Program-made: the position numbers and the translations under genes
The notes under the pieces: model-generated
What the model saw: the letters and a program-made list of their open reading frames with translations, nothing else
Told to the model about the DNA's origin: nothing
The model's database searches: none
Shown: piece after piece, positions 8,805 through 17,787 of the stretch
How positions within the stretch are numbered: position 1 is the stretch's first letter
How the letters are laid out: the number at the start of each line of letters is the position of its first letter
Assembly: GCA_020052615.1 (NCBI GenBank)
Contig: JAGVOT010000107.1
Span: 1 to 63,386, forward strand
Direction: 5' to 3'
Source of the DNA: Nitrospirota bacterium
Lineage (GTDB): Bacteria; Nitrospirota; UBA9217
DNA: 63,386 nucleotides

Positions 8805-10727
8805 TCAGGACGGATCTCGCAGACGGAAGTGGGGATCAGGGGAGCCGTTGAACCCGATCAATTCCCATTGCACGGAGAATTGGGGCGAGAAAGCGCCTTT
8901 TTCAGCATCGGGATTCATGATGCGCATGGCGATCACCCGCGCGGCGGAGTTCGGGCGCAGCAGCGAAACAACAAAAGGATTGACCCATATGCCGGAGACA
9001 GCGTTGTCGATCACCAGGCGGGTGTGGACCACCTCATCGGAATCGAGCAGATATTCCACGAATATCGGGGACTCTTTATACACGGCGCGCCGTACCCGGC
9101 CGAGGAGAGTTCGGGTGAACTGCAGCCGGGCCCGCAGGATGCCGCCTTTCTTGAAGGGAACACGGAACCCCTCATTCCATGTCAGGGTATCGGTCTGACC
9201 GATAACGAAAGGCTCCCGAAATTTCGGAACATCCCGCCTCCTGAAAACAACCGCGTTCCCGTCCTCCCTCACAAAATCGTATCTTCCGAGAACCTGCGTG
9301 ATGGTCAGGGGTTCGTCGTTCAGGAGGTACCTGCCGTCGATGCTTTCCATGCTGTCGGCGCGTTCCGCATCCCAGAGGAGGTATACCGGTGCCTGCGGGG
9401 AACGGAAGAAGGCCTCATTCCTACCGTCGAACCAGGGAGTATAGGCAAAATAGGACTGGAAAGCGGGCCGCGGCCGCCAGTTCAGCCCGTTGGCCGGGAT
9501 AAAGGAGATCTCCCACGGGTACGTATCGACGGAGCTGGTGCCTAGCATGGCATGGGTCTCATCGCTTAGTCGTGAAGGTTCGAGCAGAGCCTCCGATTCT
9601 TTACGGAGCGCTTTTGTATAGCCGCCGGGATCAATTACCTGCCCTAGAGAGGAGCGCAGATCCACGGGTTCGAATAGCTGGGCGGCCGCGCCGACGCTGA
9701 ACGAGCCTGGATCGATGGCGCGGTTCATGATGAAAAGGAACAGCAGCATGAGCGACGCGACCGCCGCCTGCCGCAGGAGCGGCCGCGCCCGGCTTGTCAG
9801 GAACAAGAGGAACAGGAATGCGTAGCTGAACAGGAAACGAGGCTGCTTGGTCACCCCGTACTTGAGCGCAATGAGGAGTCCCGGGAGGTACAGGAGGAAG
9901 AGAAAAGCCGTGGAAGGATCACCCCGGACTGCCAGGAAAAGCAGCACCAGGGTCGCACCAATCGCTGCAAACGACCAGAATGGCACATCGGGAGACCCGA
10001 GGGAGGTCATGGCGCTCGCATATCCACGGGACTGCTCAATAGCGCTGATGAGGTAGTCGCCCACGCCCTGGAGATCGCCATAGAGGGCCAGCCACAGGGC
10101 AGGGACGAGCAGGGCCAGGGCGCCGGCCCTCATCAGCGGCGTTCTGATGTTCCTCAGCGAAGCAGCCTCCCAGAGCGCATGGACCGCCAGGAAGGTCAGG
10201 CAGAGAAGCCCTGTGGAGAACTTGATGAGAAACGCCGGTGCGACGACTGCAAGGGATGCCGTGGCCCAGGAGGGCCGCCGCTCCGTGTAGGCCAAAAGTA
10301 TCATCGCCGAGGTGAGTGCGACCAGTTCTATGCCCGTCGAATAATAGCCGCGGCCCGTGGAGAACAGCAGGAGCAGCAGGAGGGCGGCGCGCAGGACTGT
10401 TCCTCCCCTTTTTTCCGGGACCGCTCCCAAAAAGAGGCGGAAAAAGACCAGCGTCAGTGCAAGCCTGACCAGCACCTCGAAGGCCTGGGCGACCGCGATG
10501 TTCGAACCGAGCGGCATCGTGCACGCCAGGAAGCCGAGCGGTCCGTAGGAGCTGACCACATCCCTGCCTACGCGGAGATCCTGGGAGCCGAAGGAGTTGT
10601 AGGCGTATACCCAGGACGCATCGAGCCCCGGCCGGACCGGTTCGCCCACGGGCCGGATGGTCAGCAGAAGGACAGCAAGGACGAGAACGAACAGGACCGC
10701 ATTGTATTGGCGCGTGCTCAAGGCCAT
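8805..10727 (-). CDS. Large integral membrane protein, GT-C-like, family not recognised
   Basis: About 640 residues. ATG 10727 lies 4 bases past the stop of the upstream minus-strand gene, giving MALSTRQYNAVLFVL as the first helix. The first outer loop reads GLDASWVYAYNSFGSQDL and then VVSSYGPLGFLA, an acidic/aromatic first loop like other GT-C proteins. Many helices follow to about residue 350, then a ~280-residue soluble C-terminal part. No named family is recognised; a glycosyltransferase or polymer-export role is inferred from topology and neighbours only. It is cotranscribed with the gene at 10732-11928. Confidence 0.75.
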   Translation of the reverse strand: MALSTRQYNAVLFVLVLAVLLLTIRPVGEPVRPGLDASWVYAYNSFGSQDLRVGRDVVSSYGPLGFLACTMPLGSNIAVAQAFEVLVRLALTLVFFRLFLGAVPEKRGGTVLRAALLLLLLFSTGRGYYSTGIELVALTSAMILLAYTERRPSWATASLAVVAPAFLIKFSTGLLCLTFLAVHALWEAASLRNIRTPLMRAGALALLVPALWLALYGDLQGVGDYLISAIEQSRGYASAMTSLGSPDVPFWSFAAIGATLVLLFLAVRGDPSTAFLFLLYLPGLLIALKYGVTKQPRFLFSYAFLFLLFLTSRARPLLRQAAVASLMLLFLFIMNRAIDPGSFSVGAAAQLFEPVDLRSSLGQVIDPGGYTKALRKESEALLEPSRLSDETHAMLGTSSVDTYPWEISFIPANGLNWRPRPAFQSYFAYTPWFDGRNEAFFRSPQAPVYLLWDAERADSMESIDGRYLLNDEPLTITQVLGRYDFVREDGNAVVFRRRDVPKFREPFVIGQTDTLTWNEGFRVPFKKGGILRARLQFTRTLLGRVRRAVYKESPIFVEYLLDSDEVVHTRLVIDNAVSGIWVNPFVVSLLRPNSAARVIAMRIMNPDAEKGAFSPQFSVQWELIGFNGSPDPHFRLRDPS

Positions 10728-10731
10728 GGGC

Positions 10732-11928
10732 TCACTGTGTGCGCAGCTCGATGTGCCAGTGGGGATTGATGGGGACCGTGGCCGTTCCGGAGCGTTCGAG
10801 CTGCTGGATGTGGTCCTTCCAGTGATAATCTTCAAGGGGAGGGCTGGTGAAATAGGTAAACGAACTGAACAGCATAAGCGCGACCCCCGCCCGTCCGATC
10901 CAGCGCAGGCGCGTCTTCGAAGCGGCCATCAGAAGATAGACAAAGAAAAAACCGAGGTAGGGAAGATAAAAATACCGCGTCCCCCGTCCAAAGGGGTCGA
11001 GTACCAGCGGATTGAAGGAAAATCGCTGCAAGGCCGCCAGATAGGTGGTGGTGCCGAAGGCCATCCAGAGCAAGGCAAACCGGCGACGCTGTCCCTGCTC
11101 GATGAAGGGGCTTGCCGCGAACGTAATGACCAAAAAGAGGACGGCCGCTGCCGCAGTCACTACCGGCCAGGTTTTGGGCAGCAGGTTCCCGAAGTACATG
11201 CGCGCCCCGAAACGCTCTGCCAGCACCTGGTAGCAGTTGAAGGAGACCGGATTGCCAGTATTTTCTTCGTAGCTCCGGATCACGTTGAAGCCCTGGATGA
11301 GCGCTGCCGTGAGGACGCCGGCGCTGAACAGCGCCTCCTGGGGCGTGATCTTTCCGTGCGTCAGGCGCCGCAGGAGGAGCAAAGGCAGCGAGAACAACAC
11401 GAACGGTCCGGTCAGGCCGATGAACACCATGAGTCCCGCGGAGGTGAGGCTGCGTTTCCATTCCGTGAAGGCCGGCTGAGCATAGAGGAAGGGAACGGCG
11501 ACCGCGAGGACCCATTGCACGCTGGCCATGTTCATAAAGAACTCGCCGGCCGTCGGGACCAGGAACAGGGCCAAGGCGAACACGATCGGGTGCGGGCCAA
11601 GCCCGGTCCCCGTCCGGAGGATATAGAGGGCGACGAGCAGCGCGACCACGAGGGCAGCCATGTTGTAGAACAGCGGAATATACAGCAACGGTACGGCGCC
11701 GCCCAGGACGGCGATCAGCCGCGGGGCCAGGTGATAATACCCTGAGTAGGAGTTGAAAAGCGCGGCCAAGCCCTGCTCACGCTGCTGTACCAGGAACAGG
11801 GCGCCGTCCTCTGCCCAGAGCTGGGGGTTGAGGAAGGTATCCGGCCTCCGGAGGAACAGGAGCAGAGTGACCAGGCCGAGCGTGGCAATGACCAGGATCA
11901 GGGGTTTACGGTCTGCCGGAAAGGTCAT
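10732..11928 (-). CDS. Integral membrane protein, GT-C-like, family not recognised
   Basis: 398 residues starting at ATG 11928, with an RBS GGAGAA (complement of 11934-11939) five bases upstream. About nine hydrophobic helices are visible. The first loop (FLNPQLWAEDGALFLVQQRE, residues ~31-50) carries the W-A-E-D-G acidic motif common in uncharacterised GT-C-like proteins. There is no sizeable soluble domain, unlike its downstream partner. A matching sigma70-like promoter sits at 11978-12006. The function is unknown; membership of the envelope glycan machinery is inferred from location. Confidence 0.75.
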   Translation of the reverse strand: MTFPADRKPLILVIATLGLVTLLLFLRRPDTFLNPQLWAEDGALFLVQQREQGLAALFNSYSGYYHLAPRLIAVLGGAVPLLYIPLFYNMAALVVALLVALYILRTGTGLGPHPIVFALALFLVPTAGEFFMNMASVQWVLAVAVPFLYAQPAFTEWKRSLTSAGLMVFIGLTGPFVLFSLPLLLLRRLTHGKITPQEALFSAGVLTAALIQGFNVIRSYEENTGNPVSFNCYQVLAERFGARMYFGNLLPKTWPVVTAAAAVLFLVITFAASPFIEQGQRRRFALLWMAFGTTTYLAALQRFSFNPLVLDPFGRGTRYFYLPYLGFFFVYLLMAASKTRLRWIGRAGVALMLFSSFTYFTSPPLEDYHWKDHIQQLERSGTATVPINPHWHIELRTQ

Positions 11929-11977
11929 TGTTATTCTCCAAACGACCAGCTCGCATTCTTGCGCGAAAGCACGCGAA

Positions 11978-12006
11978 AGGATACCATGCTAAAAAGATAT
12001 TATCAA
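11978..12006 (-). promoter_or_regulatory. Candidate sigma70 promoter for the minus-strand membrane pair
   Basis: On the minus strand, TTGATA (12006-12001) is followed after 17 bases by TATCCT (11983-11978), about 50 bases upstream of ATG 11928. It is one half of a divergent promoter region with 12021-12048. Seen by eye only. Confidence 0.5.
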
Positions 12007-12020
12007 GCGGCAATAGTGGT

Positions 12021-12048
12021 TTGAGAGAACAGGAAAATGTTATATAAT
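12021..12048 (+). promoter_or_regulatory. Candidate sigma70 promoter for the plus-strand glycan locus
   Basis: TTGAGA (12021-12026), a 16-base spacer and a perfect TATAAT (12043-12048) lie 66 bases before ATG 12114. No other strong promoter precedes this gene, so it may drive the first part of the 12-35 kb locus. Confidence 0.6.
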
Positions 12049-12113
12049 GCTGCACGTGCGGCACCTGCTTTCCGGCCGCAGCACAGGCCGGGACCCGGTG
12101 TCAGAGCTTAATT

Positions 12114-13517
12114 ATGAACGTATTCCTGATAATCCCATCGCATCGCGCCATATATGAAAAGCTGACCCCGCCGGAACATCCGCACCTGGGCATCGGCTAT
12201 ATCGCGGCGGTCCTCGAAGCGGAAGGGCACCGCGTACGCATCATCGATATCGATGCCGACGGGCTCGATGCAGAAGGGCTGTCCCGCGCTGTCCGGGCCG
12301 GAGCACCCGATCTGGTGGGCATCACTGCGACGACGCCGCTGATCGAAAACGCCCTTGCCATCGCGAAGCTGGTCAAAGAAACGACCGCGGCCACCACGGT
12401 TCTCGGCGGTATGCATGCCACGCTCATGCCGCTGGAGTGCGCGGCCAGTCCCTGGATCGACGTGGTGGTGGTCGGTGAGGGTGAGCGGACGATCGTCGAT
12501 CTTGTCCGCTGCCTGGAGCGGCGAGGCGATCTGTCCGCTATCGACGGACTGGCGTATAGGCAGCAGGGCCTGCCGGTCCTGACGGGACGGCGGGCGTCGA
12601 TAGAGGATCTGGACACACTTCCGTTCCCGGCACGCCATCTCTTTCAGAACCACACGTATACCTTCCCGGACGCGCTGAACCATCCGGCCTTTCCCATCAT
12701 CACCAGCAGAGGCTGCCCCGGGAACTGCACCTTCTGCACCGCCAAATATATGCACGGCAGGAAGTTCCGGTGCAGGAGCGCGGAGAATGTGCTCGATGAG
12801 ATCGAGCTCTTGATCGCCGATTACGGCGCCCGGGAGATCCACATCTGGGATGATAACTTCATCACCAACCGCGCCCGGGTGTTCCAGTTCAGGGACGGGA
12901 TCCTGCGCCGTAAGATCAGGGTCCCCTTGTCCTTCCCGAACGGGGTGAGGGCCGACTTCATCACTGCCGACCTGCTGGAGGCGCTCAAGGAATGCGGGGC
13001 CTACAGTATCGGGATCGGCGTCGAATCGGGAAACCAGGCCATCCTGAACCAGATCCAGAAAGGCCTGAAACTGGAGCAGATCGAGAAGGCCTTCCGCCTT
13101 GCCCGGGAAGCGGGCATTGAGACGTGGGGATTTTTCCTGATCGGGCTCCCCGGCGAGGACGCGGACGCGATCAGGGACACCATCGATTTCGCCGTCAGGC
13201 TCGACCCGGGTATCGCCAAGTTTCACATACTCAAGCCCTATCCCAAGAGCGCCGTCCATGAGCTGCTGCGCGGTCAGGGGCTGATCATGGACGAGAACTA
13301 TATCCACTACGGCATCCATACCAGGCCCGTGCACAGGCTGCCGACCCTGTCCCAGGACGATCTCCTCACGTGGCAGCGGACAGCGTACCGGCGTTTTTAT
13401 CTCAGGCCCTCCAAGATGATCAAGGAGGTCCTGCGGGTCAAGTCCTTGAACCGGCTGAAGCATAATTTCCTTACCGGCCTGTCGCTCATGAAACAGATGG
13501 GGCCCTTCTCCTCGTGA
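12114..13517 (+). CDS. B12-binding radical SAM enzyme
   Basis: 467 residues. The N-terminal ~140 residues form a cobalamin-binding-type Rossmann domain (PPEHPHLGIGYIAAVLEAEG; VLGGMHATLMP; VVVVGEGERTI). The radical SAM core follows, with CxxxCxxC at C201, C205 and C208 (SRGCPGNCTFC) holding the 4Fe-4S cluster, then IGIGVESGNQAIL and FLIGLPGEDADAI. The order B12 domain then SAM barrel is that of the P-methylase/HpnJ/MiaB-like superfamily group; the substrate is unknown. As first gene of the glycan locus it may methylate or rearrange a sugar or lipid. It resembles the products at 18588 and 29586. Confidence 0.88.
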   Translation: MNVFLIIPSHRAIYEKLTPPEHPHLGIGYIAAVLEAEGHRVRIIDIDADGLDAEGLSRAVRAGAPDLVGITATTPLIENALAIAKLVKETTAATTVLGGMHATLMPLECAASPWIDVVVVGEGERTIVDLVRCLERRGDLSAIDGLAYRQQGLPVLTGRRASIEDLDTLPFPARHLFQNHTYTFPDALNHPAFPIITSRGCPGNCTFCTAKYMHGRKFRCRSAENVLDEIELLIADYGAREIHIWDDNFITNRARVFQFRDGILRRKIRVPLSFPNGVRADFITADLLEALKECGAYSIGIGVESGNQAILNQIQKGLKLEQIEKAFRLAREAGIETWGFFLIGLPGEDADAIRDTIDFAVRLDPGIAKFHILKPYPKSAVHELLRGQGLIMDENYIHYGIHTRPVHRLPTLSQDDLLTWQRTAYRRFYLRPSKMIKEVLRVKSLNRLKHNFLTGLSLMKQMGPFSS

Positions 13518-13594
13518 GTCCGGCTGCGGCCGCCCCGCGCCGGCGGAGCGCGAACGATCACGGACAGGCCGCTCCCTCCCGTTGCAGAAAAGGC

Positions 13595-13622
13595 TTGACA
13601 GTGTGCAAAATGTAATTAACAT
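13595..13622 (+). promoter_or_regulatory. Candidate promoter upstream of the sugar C-methyltransferase gene
   Basis: A perfect TTGACA (13595-13600), 16-base spacer and weak -10 TAACAT (13617-13622) lie in the 226-base gap. The transcript would carry a ~115-base leader containing the two hairpins at 13638-13711. Confidence 0.4.
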
Positions 13623-13637
13623 GGTACAACGCGTTGT

Positions 13638-13711
13638 GATCCCGTGAAAAGGGTTGTGTTTGCGGGATCGTTCCGCCCCGCTCACCGGATAAAGCGGCGT
13701 CGGGGCGGGAC
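13638..13711 (+). promoter_or_regulatory. Two-hairpin structured leader before the C-methyltransferase gene
   Basis: Hairpin 1 pairs GATCCCG (13638-13644) with CGGGATC (13663-13669). Hairpin 2 pairs GTTCCGCCCCG (13670-13680) with CGGGGCGGGAC (13701-13711), 11 bp with one G-U pair. No T-run follows, so it is not a simple terminator. A GAGGAAGGAAAGGGGG tract (13717-13732) separates it from ATG 13744. It could be a regulatory leader; no known riboswitch signature is recognised. Confidence 0.4.
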
Positions 13712-13743
13712 AGATCGAGGAAGGAAAGGGGGATGGCGGAAAC

Positions 13744-14967
13744 ATGCCGAGTTGCCGGATGTGCAAAGGGACGGATCTGTCCCAGTTCCTGGACCTCGGC
13801 TTTACACCGCCGGCCGATCATTTCCTCCGGAAGGAACAGCTGAACGAGCCGGAGGTGTCGTACCCGCTCCGCGTCCTGGTCTGCGCTGACTGCGGGCTGG
13901 TCCAGTTGAGCCACGTCGTCTCGCCGGAGATCCTCTATCGTCACGATTATCCCTATGAATCCTCCATCACCAGGACCGGGCACCTGCACTGGAACGAGTT
14001 TGCCCGGTCCTCGGCGGAGCGGTTCGGGCTGGGGCCCGACGACCTGGTCGTCGACATCGGCAGCAACGTGGGTGTGCTGCTGGAGGCCTTCAAGGCGCAG
14101 GGGCCCCGCGTCCTCGGCGTCGATCCGGCCAGCAACATCGTTCGGATAGCCGAAAAACGGGGGGTCGAGACGCTCTGCGAGTTTTTCAGCATGGATGCGG
14201 CGCGGCATATCCTGTCGAAGCACGGACCGGCTGATCTGATCACCGGCACCAACGTCGTCGCCCACATCGACGACTTCGACGGCCTGGTGCGGGCGGTCAC
14301 GACGCTTCTCAAGCCGCGCGGCGTCTTCGTTCTCGAGGCCCCCTATTTTGTGAACCTCGTCAAAAGCCTGGAATACGATACGATCTATCACGAGCACCTT
14401 TCCTACCTGTCGGTGAGACCGCTGGCCCGTTTTTTCGAGCGCTTTGACCTGGAGATCTTCGATGTGCAGCAGCGTGACATCCACGGGGGGTCGTTTCGGG
14501 TCTTCGTCGCAGCAGCAGGGACCTTCCCCGCGGCGCCCGTGGTCGGGGAGATGCTGCGGCAGGAGGAGTCCCTGGGCATAACGTCGCTCCCGGTCCTCAA
14601 CAAGTTCGCCCGGGCCGTTGAACGGAACCGGCAGGACCTTCTCTGGCTGCTCCGGTCGCTCAAGCATGAGAACAAGCGGATCGCCGGGGTCAGTGCGCCG
14701 GCAAAAGGCATGACGCTGCTGAACTATGCAGGGATCGGATTGGAAACGCTGGACTTCGTCACGGAAAAGTCGGCGCTCAAGATAGGCCGCTACACGCCGG
14801 GGAGGCATATCCCCGTGAGGCCTGATGACGCCCTGCTGGAGGAGATGCCGGAGTACGCCCTTTTGCTGGCCTGGAACTTTGCGGACGAGATCATGGATAA
14901 TCTTGCCGAATATCGTTCCCGCGGCGGCAAGTTCATCATACCCATACCGGAACCCAGGATCGTGTAA
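13744..14967 (+). CDS. Sugar C-methyltransferase (TylCIII/NovU type)
   Basis: 407 residues with the three-part layout of NDP-sugar C-methyltransferases. Residues 1-60 form the zinc-binding part (CRMCKGTDL and CADCGLVQLS, two CxxC pairs). Then comes the SAM-binding domain (VVDIGSNVGVLLEAFKAQG), and finally the C-terminal part with YDTIYHEHLSYLSVRPL, matching the conserved Y-x5-E-H region, and SAPAKGMTLLNYAGI. Enzymes of this group methylate C3 or C5 of a 4-keto-6-deoxy sugar nucleotide, giving a branched sugar. The following cupin and aminotransferase fit a deoxy-aminosugar pathway. No NDP-sugar synthase or dehydratase is in the window. Confidence 0.88.
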   Translation: MPSCRMCKGTDLSQFLDLGFTPPADHFLRKEQLNEPEVSYPLRVLVCADCGLVQLSHVVSPEILYRHDYPYESSITRTGHLHWNEFARSSAERFGLGPDDLVVDIGSNVGVLLEAFKAQGPRVLGVDPASNIVRIAEKRGVETLCEFFSMDAARHILSKHGPADLITGTNVVAHIDDFDGLVRAVTTLLKPRGVFVLEAPYFVNLVKSLEYDTIYHEHLSYLSVRPLARFFERFDLEIFDVQQRDIHGGSFRVFVAAAGTFPAAPVVGEMLRQEESLGITSLPVLNKFARAVERNRQDLLWLLRSLKHENKRIAGVSAPAKGMTLLNYAGIGLETLDFVTEKSALKIGRYTPGRHIPVRPDDALLEEMPEYALLLAWNFADEIMDNLAEYRSRGGKFIIPIPEPRIV

Positions 14968-14992
14968 GGGACCGGGAGGAGAAAGGCCAGGC

Positions 14993-15388
14993 ATGAAAAA
15001 AATACCACTCCGGCCCGCGTTCAGCGATGAACGGGGCACGATCATCGATGTCATTGATCATGAGACGATCAACGCGGTCACGCTGATCACCTTTACGAAA
15101 GGGGCCGTACGGGGAAACCATTACCACAAGGAAACCATCCAGTGGAACTACCTGATGTCCGGAAAGGTCCTGCTGCGCACGCGCAGGAACGGCCAGGAGG
15201 CTGTCGATACGATCATGGCGCCGGGAGACCTGAACAGCACAGGTCCCGAGGAACATCATGCGCTCCTGGCCCTGGAAGATTCAGAGATGATGTTCTTTAC
15301 CAAAGGGCCCCGGGGGGGCAAGGAATATGAGACCGATACGTTCAGGATGGAAGTTCCGCTGATCGATCCGAACACCCCCGGGATTTGA
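14993..15388 (+). CDS. Cupin-fold sugar epimerase/isomerase-like protein
   Basis: 131 residues from ATG 14993, with GGAGGA 12 bases upstream. A single cupin barrel is visible: FSDERGTIIDVIDHE, then RGNHYHKETIQWNYLMSG and GPEEHHALLALED, supplying candidate metal/active-site His residues. Small cupins of this kind in glycan loci include 3,4-ketoisomerases (FdtA/QdtA) and RmlC-like epimerases; the next gene is an aminotransferase, as in FdtA-FdtB pairs. The exact reaction is not certain. The stop overlaps a possible TTG start of the next gene. Confidence 0.7.
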   Translation: MKKIPLRPAFSDERGTIIDVIDHETINAVTLITFTKGAVRGNHYHKETIQWNYLMSGKVLLRTRRNGQEAVDTIMAPGDLNSTGPEEHHALLALEDSEMMFFTKGPRGGKEYETDTFRMEVPLIDPNTPGI

Positions 15389-15402
15389 CGGGTTTGGCTC
15401 CC

Positions 15403-16536
15403 ATGGAAGAGAACAAGGATCTCATACCGGTATGCGAACCGCTCCTGAACGGGAACGAGCTGAAGTATGTCACCGAGGCCGTTACGACCGGATGGATCTC
15501 CTCGAGCGGTCCATTTGTCAGGAAGTTCGAAGAGGGTTTCGCCCGGTATTGCGGCGCACGGTACGGCGTCGGTGTCTGCAACGGTACAACCGCGCTCCAT
15601 CTCGCTGTTGTATCCCTGGGACTGGGCAGCGGCGATGAGGTGGTCATCCCGGACTTCACGATGGCGTCGACGGCATTTGCCCTTTGTTATGCCGGCGCGA
15701 TGCCGGTGTTCGTGGATGCCGAGCCGGACACCTGGAACATCGACCCCCGGAAGATCGAGGAAAAGATCACGCCGCGGACGAAAGCGATCATGGCGGTCTC
15801 CCTCTTCGGCCATCCCTGCGACATGGATCAGGTCCAGGCCATTGCGGACAGACATGGATTGATCGTGGTCGAAGATGCCGCCGAGTCCCATGGCGCGGAA
15901 TACCGGGGCAGGAAGACGGGCAGCCTTGCCCGCGTCACGGCGTTCAGCTTCTTTGCCAACAAGAACCTGACAACGGGCGAGGGCGGGATGGTGGTGACGG
16001 ACGATGAAGACCTGTATCGGAAATGCCTGTATTACCGCAATGTCTGTTTTCCCCCTGATGAGCCCAGAAATTACCGGCACGACGATATCGGCTTCAATTA
16101 CCGGCTTTCGAACCTTCACGCCGCCATCGGGCTTGCTCAAGTTGAAAAGGCCGATGACTATTGCCGGATGCGCATTCACAACCACGGTCTCTATCGCAAG
16201 CACCTTGATGGCATCGGGGGCGTCACCCTGCAGGCAACCAGGGACACGGTGCTGCATGTTCCCTGGATGAACGGCATGGTGGTCGACCCGGACGCGTACG
16301 GCAGGACACGGGACGAGCTGATGGAACAGCTCGCGAGAAACAATATCGAGACCCGCCTGTTCTTTCTCGGGATGCACCGGCAGCCGGCGCTGCTGAAATA
16401 CGGCTGCGACGGCAGCGGGAACTATCCTGTTTCCGACGGCCTTGCCGACAACGGCATGTATCTGCCGTCAGCCAGCGGTTTGCGCGAGGAACAGATCCGG
16501 CATATCTGCCGCATCATACGTGAGTTCCAAAGGTGA
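15403..16536 (+). CDS. DegT/DnrJ/EryC1 sugar aminotransferase (perosamine synthase-like)
   Basis: 377 residues from ATG 15403 (TTG 15385, overlapping the cupin stop, is possible). The PLP-binding features are clear: CNGTTALHLA (phosphate), VVEDAAESHGAEY (Asp to pyridine N) and FSFFANKNLTTGEGG with the Schiff-base lysine K187. The opening NELKYVTEAVTTGWISSSG closely resembles GDP-perosamine synthase (Per/RfbE). It transfers an amino group to a keto-sugar nucleotide, probably C4 of a 4-keto-6-deoxyhexose; the position is inferred. It overlaps the next gene by 4 bases. Confidence 0.85.
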   Translation: MEENKDLIPVCEPLLNGNELKYVTEAVTTGWISSSGPFVRKFEEGFARYCGARYGVGVCNGTTALHLAVVSLGLGSGDEVVIPDFTMASTAFALCYAGAMPVFVDAEPDTWNIDPRKIEEKITPRTKAIMAVSLFGHPCDMDQVQAIADRHGLIVVEDAAESHGAEYRGRKTGSLARVTAFSFFANKNLTTGEGGMVVTDDEDLYRKCLYYRNVCFPPDEPRNYRHDDIGFNYRLSNLHAAIGLAQVEKADDYCRMRIHNHGLYRKHLDGIGGVTLQATRDTVLHVPWMNGMVVDPDAYGRTRDELMEQLARNNIETRLFFLGMHRQPALLKYGCDGSGNYPVSDGLADNGMYLPSASGLREEQIRHICRIIREFQR

Positions 16537-17771
16537 AGGTCGCCTTTGTCATAAGCGGAAAATCGCCCAAGACCGTTCCGGGCGGCCTGGGCGCCTATGC
16601 CTACAGCGTTGCCCGGGTATTCCACGGGATCGGCTTCCGGGTCTTCATCCTGGGGTTCAGCCCCACCGAGGAGGTCCTGGACCTGGGCTTTGCAGAGCTC
16701 GTGCATGTCAGGAACCCCTATAGCAGGCTGCTCGGCCTGGGCGCTGTTCTCGCGAAGCATATCTTTGTCCGCAAAATGGCGGAGATCGCCGAACGAGAGC
16801 GGCCCGAGGAACTGGTGGTCTACAGCGCCGGTGTATGGGGCATCGCGGGCGTCGCGCTGCGGGAGCGGCTGAAGCACCGCCCCGGGAACCTGAAGGTCCT
16901 GGCCGCGTATTTCACGACCCCGAACCACGAGTACGGGGGGCATGTCCGCGGCGCGCCGATCGAGGACTACGGACGGTGGGCGCATCTCCTCGTCAGGGCG
17001 CTTGCCCTGGCGGCCCGGTTCATCAACTGGCCCGTCGAGCGCCGGATGCTGCTGGCCAGCGATGGTGTCGTCGTCCACTATCGGTCCACCCATGCCATGC
17101 TGCGAAGCGAACTCCCCGCGCTGGATGAACGGAAGATAACCCGGATCCCCTACTATAGTTCCCTGTACGACAGGACCTCGGACATTCCCTTCGCGGACCG
17201 GGGCAAGGCCGGCGGCGATCTCCCGACCGTCACCGTACTCTGCCGCCAGGACCCGCGGAAGGGGATCAACGTGTTCCTGCGGGCGGTAAAGATCCTCAAG
17301 GACCGCGGTGTCGGTTTTCACTGCCTCGTCGTGGGCAGCGGCATCTTCCTGGAGCGGAACAAGCGCCTGGCAGAGCGGTTCGGCTTGACCGATCTGGTCA
17401 GGTTCCCGGGATTCGTGGAATCCGCCGAAGCGGTGCTGGACAGCACCGATATCTTCGTGCTTCCCTCCCTCGAGGAGGGGGCCGGCGCCATATCGCTGCT
17501 CGAGGCCATGCAGAAAGGCATTGCCATCGTCACGACCGCCTGCGACGGCATTCCCGAGGATTTCATTCCGGGGGAAACGGCGCTGCTGGTGGAGCCGGGC
17601 GACGCGGGCCAACTGGCCGCGGCAATAGAGCGGCTGGTGACCGATCAGGACCTCCGCGGGAAGCTGGCCCGATCGGTGAAGGCCGACTACGCCCGGAGAT
17701 TCACCTTCGACGGGATGCAGAAGGGGATCAGGGGCCTCGTGGGCGGGGAACAGGCCGGAGCGGGACCATGA
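16533..17771 (+). CDS. GT4 (GT-B fold) glycosyltransferase
   Basis: 412 residues from GTG 16533, overlapping the aminotransferase stop. The N-terminal GT-B domain begins VAFVISGKSPKTVPGGLGAY with the glycine-rich donor loop. The C-terminal domain has VLCRQDPRKGINVFLRAVKI, VGSGIFLERN and the E-x7-E donor-sugar motif in LEEGAGAISLLEAMQKG. It probably adds a sugar to the growing glycan on the cytoplasmic face of the membrane. Donor and acceptor cannot be read out. Confidence 0.87.
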   Translation: MKVAFVISGKSPKTVPGGLGAYAYSVARVFHGIGFRVFILGFSPTEEVLDLGFAELVHVRNPYSRLLGLGAVLAKHIFVRKMAEIAERERPEELVVYSAGVWGIAGVALRERLKHRPGNLKVLAAYFTTPNHEYGGHVRGAPIEDYGRWAHLLVRALALAARFINWPVERRMLLASDGVVVHYRSTHAMLRSELPALDERKITRIPYYSSLYDRTSDIPFADRGKAGGDLPTVTVLCRQDPRKGINVFLRAVKILKDRGVGFHCLVVGSGIFLERNKRLAERFGLTDLVRFPGFVESAEAVLDSTDIFVLPSLEEGAGAISLLEAMQKGIAIVTTACDGIPEDFIPGETALLVEPGDAGQLAAAIERLVTDQDLRGKLARSVKADYARRFTFDGMQKGIRGLVGGEQAGAGP

Positions 17772-17787
17772 TCTTTGTGGGGAAGCA

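Noticed and set aside
12108-13766. 552-codon minus-strand open frame
   Set aside because: Covers the complement of a clear radical SAM gene; no family resemblance.
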